From JACKJP01 sp050249695 (GTDB lineage: Bacteria > Pseudomonadota > Alphaproteobacteria > Rhizobiales > Tepidamorphaceae), in assembly GCA_050249695.1 (NCBI GenBank), contig JBFWQA010000001.1, positions 806,001 to 870,000 of the forward strand: 64,000 bases of DNA, read 5' to 3'. The position numbers and the translations under genes are program-made. A model generated the notes under the pieces. The model was not told where the DNA came from. It did not search any database and saw only the letters and a program-made list of their open reading frames with translations. Shown here piece after piece: positions 6,999 through 16,062 of the stretch (positions within the stretch are counted from its first letter, which is position 1; each line of letters starts with the position of its first letter).

Positions 6999-9259
6999 CG
7001 CTTTCCTTTTGCTCTCGCCGGCCGTCCGGACGGTTTGCGCCCTGGACCGGCACGTCTTCTTGCCGGCGGGCGTACGCCCTTGTCCTGGCGAGCCGGCGTC
7101 AGGAGTTCAAAACGCAGCGCGCCGGCCATCGGGACAGCTTCGACGAGCTTTGCCTCGACCCGGTCGCCGAGCTGGTATACGCCGCGCGTGCGCTCGCCGA
7201 CGAGTCTCTGGTGGACGTCGTCATGGACCCAGTAGTCGCCGCCAATGGTGGATGCGGGCACGAATCCGTCCGCACCCGACTCGTCCAGTCTAATGAACAG
7301 GCCTGAACGTGTAACGCCGCTGATTGTCGCAGCGAATGTGGCCCCGACGCTCTCGGAGACGAAATGCGCGATCAGACGATCCACCGTCTCGCGCTCGGCG
7401 GCCATGGCCCGGCGCTCCGCGCTCGAGGTTTCGGCGGCGATCTCATCAAGCTCCGTCGCGTCTTCGACGACCTGTCCGCCCGGGCCAAGGCCCAGCGTTT
7501 CGATCAGCGACCGGTGGACGACGAGATCGGCATACCGGCGGATAGGCGAGGTGAAATGGGCATAGCTCCGCAGGTTCAGGCCGAAATGGCCGTAGTTCTG
7601 GGCGCTGTATTCGGCCTGCGCCTGGCTGCGCAGGATCACTTCGTTGACCAGCGTCTCGTTGGGTGAGCCCTTGATCCGGCTCAGGATCGCGTTGAAATGC
7701 GATGGACGCAGCACGCCATCCTTCGGCAGCTTCTCGCCGATCGACGACAGGAAATCCGAAAGCGAGGCGATCTTCACGTCGGACGGCTGGTCGTGCACGC
7801 GATAGAGGCCGGGCGCCTTGCGCTTCTCCAGCGTTTCGGCCGCCGCGACATTGGCGATGATCATGAATTCCTCGATCAGCCGGTGCGCGTCGAGCCTGGG
7901 CGGAATGAATACGCGCTCGACATGGCCGTCCGGCTTGAGGAGGATCTTGCGTTCCGGCAGGTCGAGGGCGAGTGGTCCGCGATTGTCGCGGGCCCTGGCG
8001 AGAACCTCGTAAGCCTTCCACAGCGGTTTCAGCACAGTCTCGAGCAGAGGCTCGGTCTTTTCGTCCGGACGGCCGTCAATGGCCGCCTGCGCCTGCGGAT
8101 AGGCAAGCTTGGCCGCCGAGCGGATATTGGCGCGGATGAAGGTGTGGCCGTGCTTGCGCCCCGCGCCGTCGATCCTGATCCGCGCGACGAGCGCGGGACG
8201 AAGCTCCTTTTCGCGCAGCGAACACAGATCGTTGGAAATGCGCTCGGGGAGCATGGGGACGACACGGTCGGGGAAATAGACCGAGTTGCCGCGCTTGCGC
8301 GCCTCGCGGTCCATCGCGTCGCCGGGCCGCACATACCAGGAGACATCGGCGATCGCGACCCAGAGGACGAACCCGCCCTCATGCTCCGGATCGGCCTCGG
8401 CATAGACGGCGTCGTCGTGATCCTTGGCGTCCGCCGGGTCGATGGTGACCAGGGGCAGGGCGGTAAGGTCCTCGCGATGATCGTTTCCGGCGGGCTTTGC
8501 CTCTTTGGCTTCGCGCAGGACCGCTTCGGGGAAAACATGCGGGATGTCGTGGCGATGGATCGCGATCTCGCTGAGCGCGTATTCGGTCGATTGTTCGGCC
8601 AGAACCGTCTTCACCTTTGCCTGCGGCAGACCCATCGGCCGGCCCCGCACCGGCTCGATCGTGACGAGATCGCCTTCCTCGGCCCCGTTCCGGGCATTCG
8701 GCGCGATGGCGAAGCTTTTCAATTGCCGCTTGTCGACCGGCTCCACGCGGCCGCCGCCGCCGGGCAGGCCGCGGAAGATGCCGATCGCGGTCGCCGGCTT
8801 GCGACTGATGACCTTGATGATCCGCGCGACGTGCGCCGCGTCGGGCGCCCGTCCGCCTTCCGCGATGCGGGCGAGCACGAGATCGCCGATACCTGGCGCG
8901 GACTCGCGGGCGTTGCGCGCCTGCGTCACGATCAGTTCGGGAGGACGTCCGTGGCTTTCGTCCCAGTCGTTGGGAATTCCGACCAGATCGCCATCGGTAT
9001 CGCGCCGGACAATCTCCAGCACCGTCACGGGCGGAAGTTCCCCGGGCTTGTGCAGGTGGCTGCCGCGCTTTTCGATCAGTCCTTCGGCCTTCATCTCGCG
9101 CAGCAACGCCTTCAGCGCGATGCGTGCCGACCCTTTGACTCCGAATGCGCGCGCGATCTCGCGCTTGCCGGCATTGCCGGGCGCCGATTCAAGAAACTCG
9201 ATGATCTGTTCGCGGCTCGGCAGATTGTCGTCGCCTGCGCCGCGCTGTTTCTTTGCCAT
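6995..9259 (-). CDS. rnr: Ribonuclease R
   Basis: Processive 3'-5' exoribonuclease that degrades structured RNA, acting in rRNA/mRNA turnover. 754 residues. Order: winged-helix N-terminus (about 15-75), cold-shock domains (about 75-230), RNB catalytic domain (about 265-600) with the metal-binding DPADAKDHDD at 274-283, S1 domain (about 645-720), and a basic, Pro/Arg/Lys-rich tail. The tail and helix-turn-helix argue for RNase R over RNase II. It lies 16 bases downstream of topA and overlaps DUF983 by four bases, so it belongs to the same transcript as both. Confidence 0.96.
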   Translation of the reverse strand: MAKKQRGAGDDNLPSREQIIEFLESAPGNAGKREIARAFGVKGSARIALKALLREMKAEGLIEKRGSHLHKPGELPPVTVLEIVRRDTDGDLVGIPNDWDESHGRPPELIVTQARNARESAPGIGDLVLARIAEGGRAPDAAHVARIIKVISRKPATAIGIFRGLPGGGGRVEPVDKRQLKSFAIAPNARNGAEEGDLVTIEPVRGRPMGLPQAKVKTVLAEQSTEYALSEIAIHRHDIPHVFPEAVLREAKEAKPAGNDHREDLTALPLVTIDPADAKDHDDAVYAEADPEHEGGFVLWVAIADVSWYVRPGDAMDREARKRGNSVYFPDRVVPMLPERISNDLCSLREKELRPALVARIRIDGAGRKHGHTFIRANIRSAAKLAYPQAQAAIDGRPDEKTEPLLETVLKPLWKAYEVLARARDNRGPLALDLPERKILLKPDGHVERVFIPPRLDAHRLIEEFMIIANVAAAETLEKRKAPGLYRVHDQPSDVKIASLSDFLSSIGEKLPKDGVLRPSHFNAILSRIKGSPNETLVNEVILRSQAQAEYSAQNYGHFGLNLRSYAHFTSPIRRYADLVVHRSLIETLGLGPGGQVVEDATELDEIAAETSSAERRAMAAERETVDRLIAHFVSESVGATFAATISGVTRSGLFIRLDESGADGFVPASTIGGDYWVHDDVHQRLVGERTRGVYQLGDRVEAKLVEAVPMAGALRFELLTPARQDKGVRPPARRRAGPGRKPSGRPARAKGKR

Positions 9260-9275
9260 TCAAGCGTTCGAGCCT

Positions 9276-11795
9276 TCAGCTCTTTTTGCGGCCGGCCTTC
9301 GTCTTGCCGCCGCCGGCCTCGGCCTTTTTGACGATCAACGCGGCCGCTTCCTCGATCGAGATCGTCTCCGGCTCGAGCGACTTGGGCAATGTTGCGTTGA
9401 TCTTGCCGTTGGTAACATAGGGACCGTACCGGCCGCTTTTAACCTCGATCGGACCTTCGACGCCATTGTGGGAACCAAGTGTCCGGATCGTGCTCGGCCC
9501 GCGTGCGCGCGCCTTTCCGGCCTTTTCGGCAAGCGCGGAGACGGCGCGGTTGAGGCCGACGGAGAAGACTTCCTCCACGCTGGACAGATTGGCGTACTGG
9601 CCATCATGCAGCACGAAGGGGCCGTAACGGCCGATACCGGCTGAAATCGGCTTGCCGGTCTCCGGGTGCAGTCCGACCTCGCGCGGCAGCGACAACAGCG
9701 CCAGCGCCTGCTCAAGTGTCAGCTCTGTCGCGTCCCAGCCTTTTGGGATGCTCGAACGGCGCGGCTTTTCGCCTTCGCCGAGCTGCACATAGGTACCGAA
9801 ACGGCCGGTCCTTATGCTGACTTCATCTCCTGTCTGCGGATCCCGGCCGAGGATGCGCGGCCCGTTGTCCTCGCTCGCCGCGGCATCGCCATTCACCACG
9901 AGCTGGCGGGTATAGTTGCACTCCGGATAGTTCGAACAGCCGATGAAGGCGCCGAACTTGCCGGGCTTGAGCGAAAGCTGGCCCTTGCCGCATTTGGGGC
10001 AGAGGCGCGGATCGGTCCCGTCCTCGCGCGGCGGGAAGATGTGCTCGGCGAGCGCGTCGTTGACCTTCTCGATGACTTCCGCGTTGCGCAGCTTCATCGT
10101 CTCGTCGGCATTGACCGAGAAGTCCTTCCAGAAGCGCGCAAGCAGATCGCGCCAGTCCTTGCGGCCGCCGGAAACGTCGTCGAGTTCCTCTTCCAGTTCG
10201 GCGGTGAAATCGTAGCCGACATAGCGCCGGAAGAAATTCTCCAGGAACGCCGTGACGAGCCGGCCCTTTTCCTCGGGTACGAGACGGCCCTTGTCCTTGC
10301 GCACATATTCGCGGTCCTGGATGACCGAGATGATCGAGGCGTAGGTGGAGGGCCGGCCGATGCCGAGTTCTTCCATTTTCTTCACCAGCGCTGCTTCCGA
10401 ATAACGCGGTGGCGGCTGCGTGAAATGCTGGTTGGGGACGACGTCGCCGCGCTTCAGCGCGTCGCGCTCGGCCATCGCCGGAAGGCGGTTCTGGTCGTCC
10501 TCGTCCTCGCCGTTTCCGGCGCGATCGTCGCGGCTTTCCTCATAGACCCTCAGGAAGCCGTCGAACTTGACGACCTGACCCGTCGCGCGCAGACCGACCT
10601 GCCTGTCGGCGCTGGAAATATCGACGGTCGTGCGCTCAAGCCGCGCGGCCGCCATCTGGCAGGCGAGCGAACGCTTCCAGATCAGATCGTAGAGCCGGGC
10701 GTCCGCGGGCGTTACCCCCGACAATGATCCCGGCGCGGCGGCCATGACGGTCGGCCGGATGCATTCATGCGCTTCCTGCGCGTTCTTCTGCTTGGATTTG
10801 TACATGCGCGGCGAGTCCGGGACATAGGCCTTTCCGAACATGTCGCCGATCACCTCGCGCGCCGCCATGACGGCTTCCGGCGCCATGTCGACGCCGTCGG
10901 TCCGCATATAGGTGATGTGGCCGGCCTCGTAGAGCTTCTGGGCGCTGCGCATCGTCTCCGCCGGGCTCATGGAAAGCTTGCGGCTCGCCTCCTGCTGCAG
11001 GGTCGATGTCGTGAACGGCGGGTAGGGGTTGCGCGTGACAGGCTTCGCCTCGACGGACGCGACTGTGAAATCGCGCGCCTCGACGGCAGCAACCGCGTTC
11101 TTTGCCGCCCCCTCGGCACCGATGGAGAACTTGTCAAGCTTTTCTCCGTCCAGAACCGTCAGCCGGGCCTGAAAGGCCTCGCCGGCCGGCGTCGTGAAAT
11201 GTACGACGACGCTCCAGTATTCCTGCGCCCTGAAGCGCTCGATTTCCATTTCGCGCTCGACGACGAGGCGGAGCGCGACCGACTGCACACGGCCCGCGGA
11301 ACGCGAGCCGGGCAGCTTGCGCCACAGAACGGGCGACAGCGTGAAGCCGACGAGATAGTCGAGCGCGCGGCGCGCCAGATAGGCGTCGACCAGCGGCTGG
11401 TCGATTTCGCGCGGGTTCTTCATCGCCTCGGTGACGGCGCGCTGGGTGATGGCATTGAAGACGACGCGCTCGACGGGCGTATCCTTCTTCAGCGCGCGGC
11501 GCTTGCGCAGCGCTTCCAGCAGGTGCCATGAAATCGCCTCGCCCTCGCGGTCGGGGTCGGTGGCGAGGATCAGCCGGTCGGCGTTCTTGACGGCATCGGC
11601 GATGGCGGAAAGGTGCTTCTTGGCCTTGGCGTCGACCTCCCATTCCATTTCAAAGCCGGCCTCGGGCTTCACCGACCCGTCCTTGGCCGGCAGATCCCGC
11701 ACATGTCCATAGGAGGCCAGCACCTTGTAGTCGCCGCCAAGGTACTTGTTGATGGTCTTGGCCTTCGCAGGCGATTCAACGACGACAATATTCAT
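9276..11795 (-). CDS. topA: DNA topoisomerase I (type IA)
   Basis: Relaxes negatively supercoiled DNA. 839 residues. The Toprim domain begins MNIVVVESPAKAKTI and carries DPDREGE; the active-site tyrosine is in TYMRTDGVDM near residue 300. One Cys4 zinc finger (CPKCGKG...CSNYPEC) is present near 590-620, followed by the alphaproteobacterial C-terminal repeats with RYGPFVLHDG and RYGPYVTNG and a Lys-rich end. I start at the ATG at 11795 because MNIVVVES is the conserved N-terminus; a GTG five codons upstream is possible. It precedes rnr by 16 bases. Confidence 0.95.
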   Translation of the reverse strand: MNIVVVESPAKAKTINKYLGGDYKVLASYGHVRDLPAKDGSVKPEAGFEMEWEVDAKAKKHLSAIADAVKNADRLILATDPDREGEAISWHLLEALRKRRALKKDTPVERVVFNAITQRAVTEAMKNPREIDQPLVDAYLARRALDYLVGFTLSPVLWRKLPGSRSAGRVQSVALRLVVEREMEIERFRAQEYWSVVVHFTTPAGEAFQARLTVLDGEKLDKFSIGAEGAAKNAVAAVEARDFTVASVEAKPVTRNPYPPFTTSTLQQEASRKLSMSPAETMRSAQKLYEAGHITYMRTDGVDMAPEAVMAAREVIGDMFGKAYVPDSPRMYKSKQKNAQEAHECIRPTVMAAAPGSLSGVTPADARLYDLIWKRSLACQMAAARLERTTVDISSADRQVGLRATGQVVKFDGFLRVYEESRDDRAGNGEDEDDQNRLPAMAERDALKRGDVVPNQHFTQPPPRYSEAALVKKMEELGIGRPSTYASIISVIQDREYVRKDKGRLVPEEKGRLVTAFLENFFRRYVGYDFTAELEEELDDVSGGRKDWRDLLARFWKDFSVNADETMKLRNAEVIEKVNDALAEHIFPPREDGTDPRLCPKCGKGQLSLKPGKFGAFIGCSNYPECNYTRQLVVNGDAAASEDNGPRILGRDPQTGDEVSIRTGRFGTYVQLGEGEKPRRSSIPKGWDATELTLEQALALLSLPREVGLHPETGKPISAGIGRYGPFVLHDGQYANLSSVEEVFSVGLNRAVSALAEKAGKARARGPSTIRTLGSHNGVEGPIEVKSGRYGPYVTNGKINATLPKSLEPETISIEEAAALIVKKAEAGGGKTKAGRKKS

Positions 11796-11967
11796 GAAGG
11801 AGCAAGGCACCCGAATTGGACTGAACGGCCGTTCCTAAGCGAAGCAGCGCGTCGGAGGCGGACGTGAAAATGGTGAAAACCCGGCGCCAAGTCAAACCGC
11901 ATCGGTTTGTTGACGCCTGATCGTGCCCCGCCATGTAGGCACACCGGGCCGGTTGCGCAAATCCGGA

Positions 11968-13089
11968 TCAGGTCTTCAGGCACGCCTTCCCGCCGGAAAG
12001 GCGTGAGGCTCGTCCCGCCAGTTCCAGCTCCGTCAGCGCCAGTTGCACGACCGGTACGGGAAGATCGGTCTGCCGCGCGATCTCGTCTATCGAGACGGGT
12101 GTGAAGGACAGGGCCTCGCCGACGGCGTCACGGATCCTGTCGCCGCTTTCGGCATTATCCGCCGCGATCTCGAAGAGGTCGGCCGAATAGGCCGGGTACC
12201 GGTAGGTCTCTTGTCCCTCCAGCGCCTCCAGCACGTCGCCGGCGTGCCGAACCAGGGTTGCGCCCTCGCGGATGAGACGGTTCGTGCCCTCGCAGCGCGG
12301 ATCAAGCGGGGAGCCGGGGACGGCGAAAAGATCGCGGCCCTGTTCGCCGGCGAGGCGCGCGGTGATCAACGAACCGGATCGTGTCGCCGCTTCCACCACG
12401 ACGACGCCCATGCCAAGCGCCGAGACGATCCGGTTGCGCCGCGGAAAGTCGCGGGCGCGGGCTTCATAGGCTGGCGGCATTTCGGAAACCAGCGCGCCCT
12501 TCCGCGTGATCCGTTCGGCAAGTTCGCTGTTCTCCGCCGGATAGATGTTTGCAAGGCCGCCGGCAAGCACCGCGACGGTGCCGGTTGCAAGGCTTGCCTG
12601 ATGGGCGGCTGCGTCGATTCCGCGCGCAAGCCCGGAGGCGACGACAAAACCGGCGGCGCCGAGCCCGGCCGCGATATCGGCCGCGATCCTGCGCCCTGCC
12701 GCGGAGGCGTTCCGCGCCCCGACGATGGCGACGGTCTTCCGGTCCAGCGCCGCCTTGTCGCCCTTAACATAGAGAAAGGGCGGCGCGCCGTCCGCGTGCC
12801 GGAGCAGCGGCGCGTAGCCGACCTCGCCCGGCACGACGAGCGAAAGACCGAGCTTTTCGGCGTCGGCAAGCTCGCGGTCCGCATCCGCCTCGGGGCAGAT
12901 GCGGATCGGGCGCGAAAGCCCGGCGCGCCGCGAAAGCTCCGGCAGGGCGTCCAGCGCGGACGCCGCCGAACCGAACCGCGCGATCAGCTGGGCAAAGGTC
13001 GTCGGTCCGACATTTTCTGATCTGTAGAGGCGGATTCGGTCGCGCCGCTCGCTTCTGTCGATGGTCTGTTTCCCGGCGTCTGCGTCCAT
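11968..13089 (-). CDS. dprA: DNA processing protein DprA (Smf)
   Basis: Binds incoming single-stranded DNA and loads RecA during transformation-type uptake; cytoplasmic. 373 residues. A helical N-terminus (RLYRSENVGPTTF, helix-hairpin-helix-like) precedes the Rossmann-fold core with VAIVGARNASAAGRR, GLARGIDAAAHQASL, YPAENSELAERI, FPRRNRIVSALG and VPGSPLDPRCEGTNRLI. The C-terminal winged helix (about 300-373) is retained. The ATG at 13089 lies two bases after the plsY stop; the long frame upstream of it is read out of plsY. It is part of the pyrB-to-rpmG minus-strand series. Confidence 0.94.
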   Translation of the reverse strand: MDADAGKQTIDRSERRDRIRLYRSENVGPTTFAQLIARFGSAASALDALPELSRRAGLSRPIRICPEADADRELADAEKLGLSLVVPGEVGYAPLLRHADGAPPFLYVKGDKAALDRKTVAIVGARNASAAGRRIAADIAAGLGAAGFVVASGLARGIDAAAHQASLATGTVAVLAGGLANIYPAENSELAERITRKGALVSEMPPAYEARARDFPRRNRIVSALGMGVVVVEAATRSGSLITARLAGEQGRDLFAVPGSPLDPRCEGTNRLIREGATLVRHAGDVLEALEGQETYRYPAYSADLFEIAADNAESGDRIRDAVGEALSFTPVSIDEIARQTDLPVPVVQLALTELELAGRASRLSGGKACLKT

Positions 13090-13091
13090 CG

Positions 13092-13679
13092 CTACTTCGC
13101 GCCGATCCGGCTTTCGCTGCCTTCGGCAAGGCGCGCGATATTCTGCCGGTGGGCAATCCAGAGGACGACGGTGAGACCGGCGAATATCGCCGTGGCTGTC
13201 ATGCCGGCGCCGCTCAGATAGACGGCAAGTGGTGCGAGCAGGCTGGCGGCCAGGGCCGCGAGCGACGAATAGCGGCTGATGGCCGCGACGGCGAGCCAGA
13301 CCACGGCGAAGGCGAGGGCCGCCAGCGGCGCGGCGCCGATCAATGCACCCAGATAGGTCGCGACGCCTTTGCCGCCCTTGAAGCGCAGCCAGACGGGAAA
13401 GAGATGGCCGAAAAAGGCGCCGGCGCCCGCGACGAGCCCGGCCAGGTCTCCCCATCGGCCCGCGATCAGCACGGCGGCGGTCGCTTTCGCCATATCCATC
13501 AGCAGCGTCAGCGCCGCCAGCTCCTTGCGCCCCGTGCGCAGCACATTGGTCGTGCCGATATTGCCTGACCCGATCGCGCGTATGTCACCCAGTCCGGCCG
13601 CGCGCGTGATCAAAAGACCAAAGGGTATCGAACCGAGCAGATAACCGAATACCGCCGACAGCAGTACTGCGCCTGTCAT
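13092..13679 (-). CDS. plsY: Glycerol-3-phosphate acyltransferase PlsY
   Basis: Integral inner-membrane enzyme that acylates glycerol-3-phosphate from acyl-phosphate, the first step of phospholipid synthesis. 195 residues with about five hydrophobic helices. The three PlsY motifs are visible: GSIPFG plus SGNIGTTNVLRTG near 17-50, GHLFPVWLRFKGGKGVAT near 90-107, and the C-terminal IAHRQNIARL near 175-185. Length is normal for the family. It sits between the pyrC-like gene (32 bases) and dprA (2 bases). Confidence 0.95.
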   Translation of the reverse strand: MTGAVLLSAVFGYLLGSIPFGLLITRAAGLGDIRAIGSGNIGTTNVLRTGRKELAALTLLMDMAKATAAVLIAGRWGDLAGLVAGAGAFFGHLFPVWLRFKGGKGVATYLGALIGAAPLAALAFAVVWLAVAAISRYSSLAALAASLLAPLAVYLSGAGMTATAIFAGLTVVLWIAHRQNIARLAEGSESRIGAK

Positions 13680-13711
13680 GAAATCTCCCCCTCGCGGTAT
13701 TGGGCCGCCAT

Positions 13712-15016
13712 TCAGCCGGGAGCGTAGGCGTAGACCGTGCGGCCCGCAACCAGCGTGCGCATGACGCGGCCCGAAAGCCGGGCCTCGTCGAAGGGAGAGT
13801 TCTTGGAACGCGAGCGCAAATCTTCCTTACGCACCACCCAGGGCGCGTCCGTGTCGAACAGCACGATGTCGGCGCGCGCGCCCTTCTTCAGCGTGCCCGC
13901 CTCGATGCCGAGAATCTCCGCCGGCCGGGTGGAAAGCGCCCGGATCAGCCGAGAAAGCGGCACATCGCCGGAGTGGTGAAGCCTGAGGGCGGCCGCCAGC
14001 AGGGTTTCAAGACCCACCGCGCCATCGGCGGCCTCCGCGAAGGGGTGGCGCTTGGTCTCGACATCCTGCGGGTCGTGGCTTGAGACGATCGCGTCGATGA
14101 CGCCGGTGCGCAGCGCTTCGATAAGCGCCTGCCGGTCGTCTTCGGTGCGCAGCGGCGGCGCCATCTTGAAGAAGGTCCGATAGGCGCCGATGTCGTTCTC
14201 GTTGAGGGTCAGGTGATTGATCGAGACGCCCGCGCTGACTTTCAGCCCCGCCTGCTTGCCGCGCGCCAGCGCTTCCGCGCCCTCCGCGCTCGACAGCTGA
14301 GCGGCGTGATAGCGGCCCTTCGATTGCGCGACGAGCCGCATGTCGCGGTCGATCATGATCGTCTCGGCGGTCACCGGAATCCCTGTCAGGCCGAGCCTTG
14401 TCGCCATCTCGCCCTGATGCATGACGCCACTGCCGACCAGTTCGGGCTCTTCCGGGTGATGCATGATCAGCGCGTCGAAATCGCGCGCGTAGGTGAGGGC
14501 GCGCAGAAACACACGCGGATTGGATACCGCATGTCGCCCGTCCGTGAAGGCGACGGCGCCGGCGGCGCTGAGCAGGCCGATCTCGGTCATCTCCCGGCCT
14601 TCCAGCCCCTTGGTGAGGGCCGCCGAGGGGTAGACATTGACCTGCGCCGTATCGCGGGCCGCCCGCTGAATGAAATCGACCAGCGCGACGTCGTCGATCA
14701 CAGGACTGGTGTCGGGCATGCACACGAAACTGGTAACGCCCCCGGCGGCGGCGGCGTGGCTGGCGCTGGCCAGCGTCTCGCGATGCTCATGGCCCGGCTC
14801 GCCGACGAAGACGCGCATGTCGACCAGACCCGGCGCGGCGACAAGGCCGCGCGCGTCGATGCGTTCCGCACCCGCGGGAATGTCGCCGTCGTCGATCCTG
14901 CCGCAAGCGGCGATCCTGCCGTCGAGGATCAGTATGCGGCCGGGCGCGTCGAGGTCCTGGGAGGGATCGACGATGTGAGCGCCCTCGATCAGCCGTATCG
15001 CGCCGGGCTCACTCAT
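13712..15016 (-). CDS. Dihydroorotase-like protein lacking the HxH metal motif (PyrC')
   Basis: 434-residue amidohydrolase-fold protein related to dihydroorotase (pyrimidine pathway, carbamoyl-aspartate to dihydroorotate). The canonical first metal motif DxHxH is replaced by DMRVF near residue 66-70 (the following GEPG is kept), so two metal-binding histidines are missing. Downstream conserved parts (SINHLTLNEND, SSHDPQDVETKRHPF) remain. Noncatalytic homologues of this kind (PyrC'/PyrX) are known to pair structurally with aspartate transcarbamoylase in other bacteria. It overlaps pyrB by eight bases, which supports that role. A catalytic dihydroorotase would then be encoded elsewhere. Automatic annotation would call it pyrC. 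Confidence 0.88.
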   Translation of the reverse strand: MSEPGAIRLIEGAHIVDPSQDLDAPGRILILDGRIAACGRIDDGDIPAGAERIDARGLVAAPGLVDMRVFVGEPGHEHRETLASASHAAAAGGVTSFVCMPDTSPVIDDVALVDFIQRAARDTAQVNVYPSAALTKGLEGREMTEIGLLSAAGAVAFTDGRHAVSNPRVFLRALTYARDFDALIMHHPEEPELVGSGVMHQGEMATRLGLTGIPVTAETIMIDRDMRLVAQSKGRYHAAQLSSAEGAEALARGKQAGLKVSAGVSINHLTLNENDIGAYRTFFKMAPPLRTEDDRQALIEALRTGVIDAIVSSHDPQDVETKRHPFAEAADGAVGLETLLAAALRLHHSGDVPLSRLIRALSTRPAEILGIEAGTLKKGARADIVLFDTDAPWVVRKEDLRSRSKNSPFDEARLSGRVMRTLVAGRTVYAYAPG

Positions 15017-15965
15017 AAACCGCGTTCTCCGCCAGCAGGACCAGCACCGCCATCCGAACCGCGACGCCCATCTCCACCTGTTCGCGGATCACGCTCTGGG
15101 CGCTGTCGGCGATGTCGCTGTCGATCTCGACGCCCCGGTTCATCGGTCCCGGATGCATGACCAGCGCGTCCGGCTTTGCCCTTGCAAGCTTCGCCGCATC
15201 GAGGCCGAAGAGACGATAATATTCGCGCACGGAGGGCACGTAGGAGCCGTCCATGCGTTCGCGCTGGAGACGAAGCATCATGACGATGTCGCAATTCTCC
15301 AGTCCTTTTTCCATGTCGTGGAAGACCTCGACGCCGAGCCGCTCCACAGCCGGGGGCAGGAGGGTCGACGGGGCGATCACGCGGACCCGTGCGCCGAGGG
15401 CGTTCAGCAGCAGAATGTTGGATCGCGCGACGCGGCTGTGACGGACGTCACCGCAAATGGCGACGGTGAGCGCCGCGATCCGTCCCTTGTTGCGGCGGAT
15501 GGTGAGTGCGTCGAGCAGGGCCTGGGTGGGGTGTTCATGGGCGCCGTCGCCGGCGTTGATCACCGCGCAATTGACCTTCTGCGACAGCAGTTCGGCGGCG
15601 CCCGCCGCATGATGGCGCACGACCAGAAGGTCGGGCCGCATGGCGTTCAGCGTCATTGCCGTATCGATCAGCGTTTCGCCCTTTTTCACCGACGAAATGC
15701 CCACCGCCATGTTGAGAACGTCGGCGCCGAGCCTCTTTCCGGCGATTTCAAAGGATGATTGCGTGCGCGTCGATGCCTCGAAGAAGAGGTTTACGAGCGT
15801 GCGCCCGTGCAGGATATCCTGTTTCTTGTCAGGCCGGCGCGAGAACTCGACGGCTGCGTCGGCGGCGTCCAGAAGCGTCTCGATATCGGCGGGGGAAAGC
15901 TGTTCGATACCCAGCAGGTGCCGGTGCGGGAAGGTGCGCCTGGCGCTTTTCAGGGCGTGGTCCAT
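15009..15965 (-). CDS. pyrB: Aspartate carbamoyltransferase catalytic subunit
   Basis: Condenses carbamoyl phosphate with aspartate in pyrimidine synthesis. 318 residues. Carbamoyl-phosphate-binding FFEASTRTQSSFE is near residue 54-66, HPTQALLDAL and the HRVARSN-type segment (VRHSRVARSN) in the middle, and the aspartate-loop HPGPMNRGVEI near the C-terminus. I chose the ATG at 15965 over one 13 codons upstream because it gives the usual N-terminal length. No pyrI regulatory gene is nearby; instead pyrB overlaps the dihydroorotase-like gene, as expected for a complex with PyrC'. It is divergent from the AidB-like gene. Confidence 0.95.
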   Translation of the reverse strand: MDHALKSARRTFPHRHLLGIEQLSPADIETLLDAADAAVEFSRRPDKKQDILHGRTLVNLFFEASTRTQSSFEIAGKRLGADVLNMAVGISSVKKGETLIDTAMTLNAMRPDLLVVRHHAAGAAELLSQKVNCAVINAGDGAHEHPTQALLDALTIRRNKGRIAALTVAICGDVRHSRVARSNILLLNALGARVRVIAPSTLLPPAVERLGVEVFHDMEKGLENCDIVMMLRLQRERMDGSYVPSVREYYRLFGLDAAKLARAKPDALVMHPGPMNRGVEIDSDIADSAQSVIREQVEMGVAVRMAVLVLLAENAVYE

Positions 15966-16062
15966 TAAAGCCGTTGCTATAGGCTCAACGGGCAGCGTCC
16001 GCAAGGCTGTTGAGGCGTTGGCCGAACGGCGTTGTTAATATCGCGTCCAGGGAGGAATGCAC

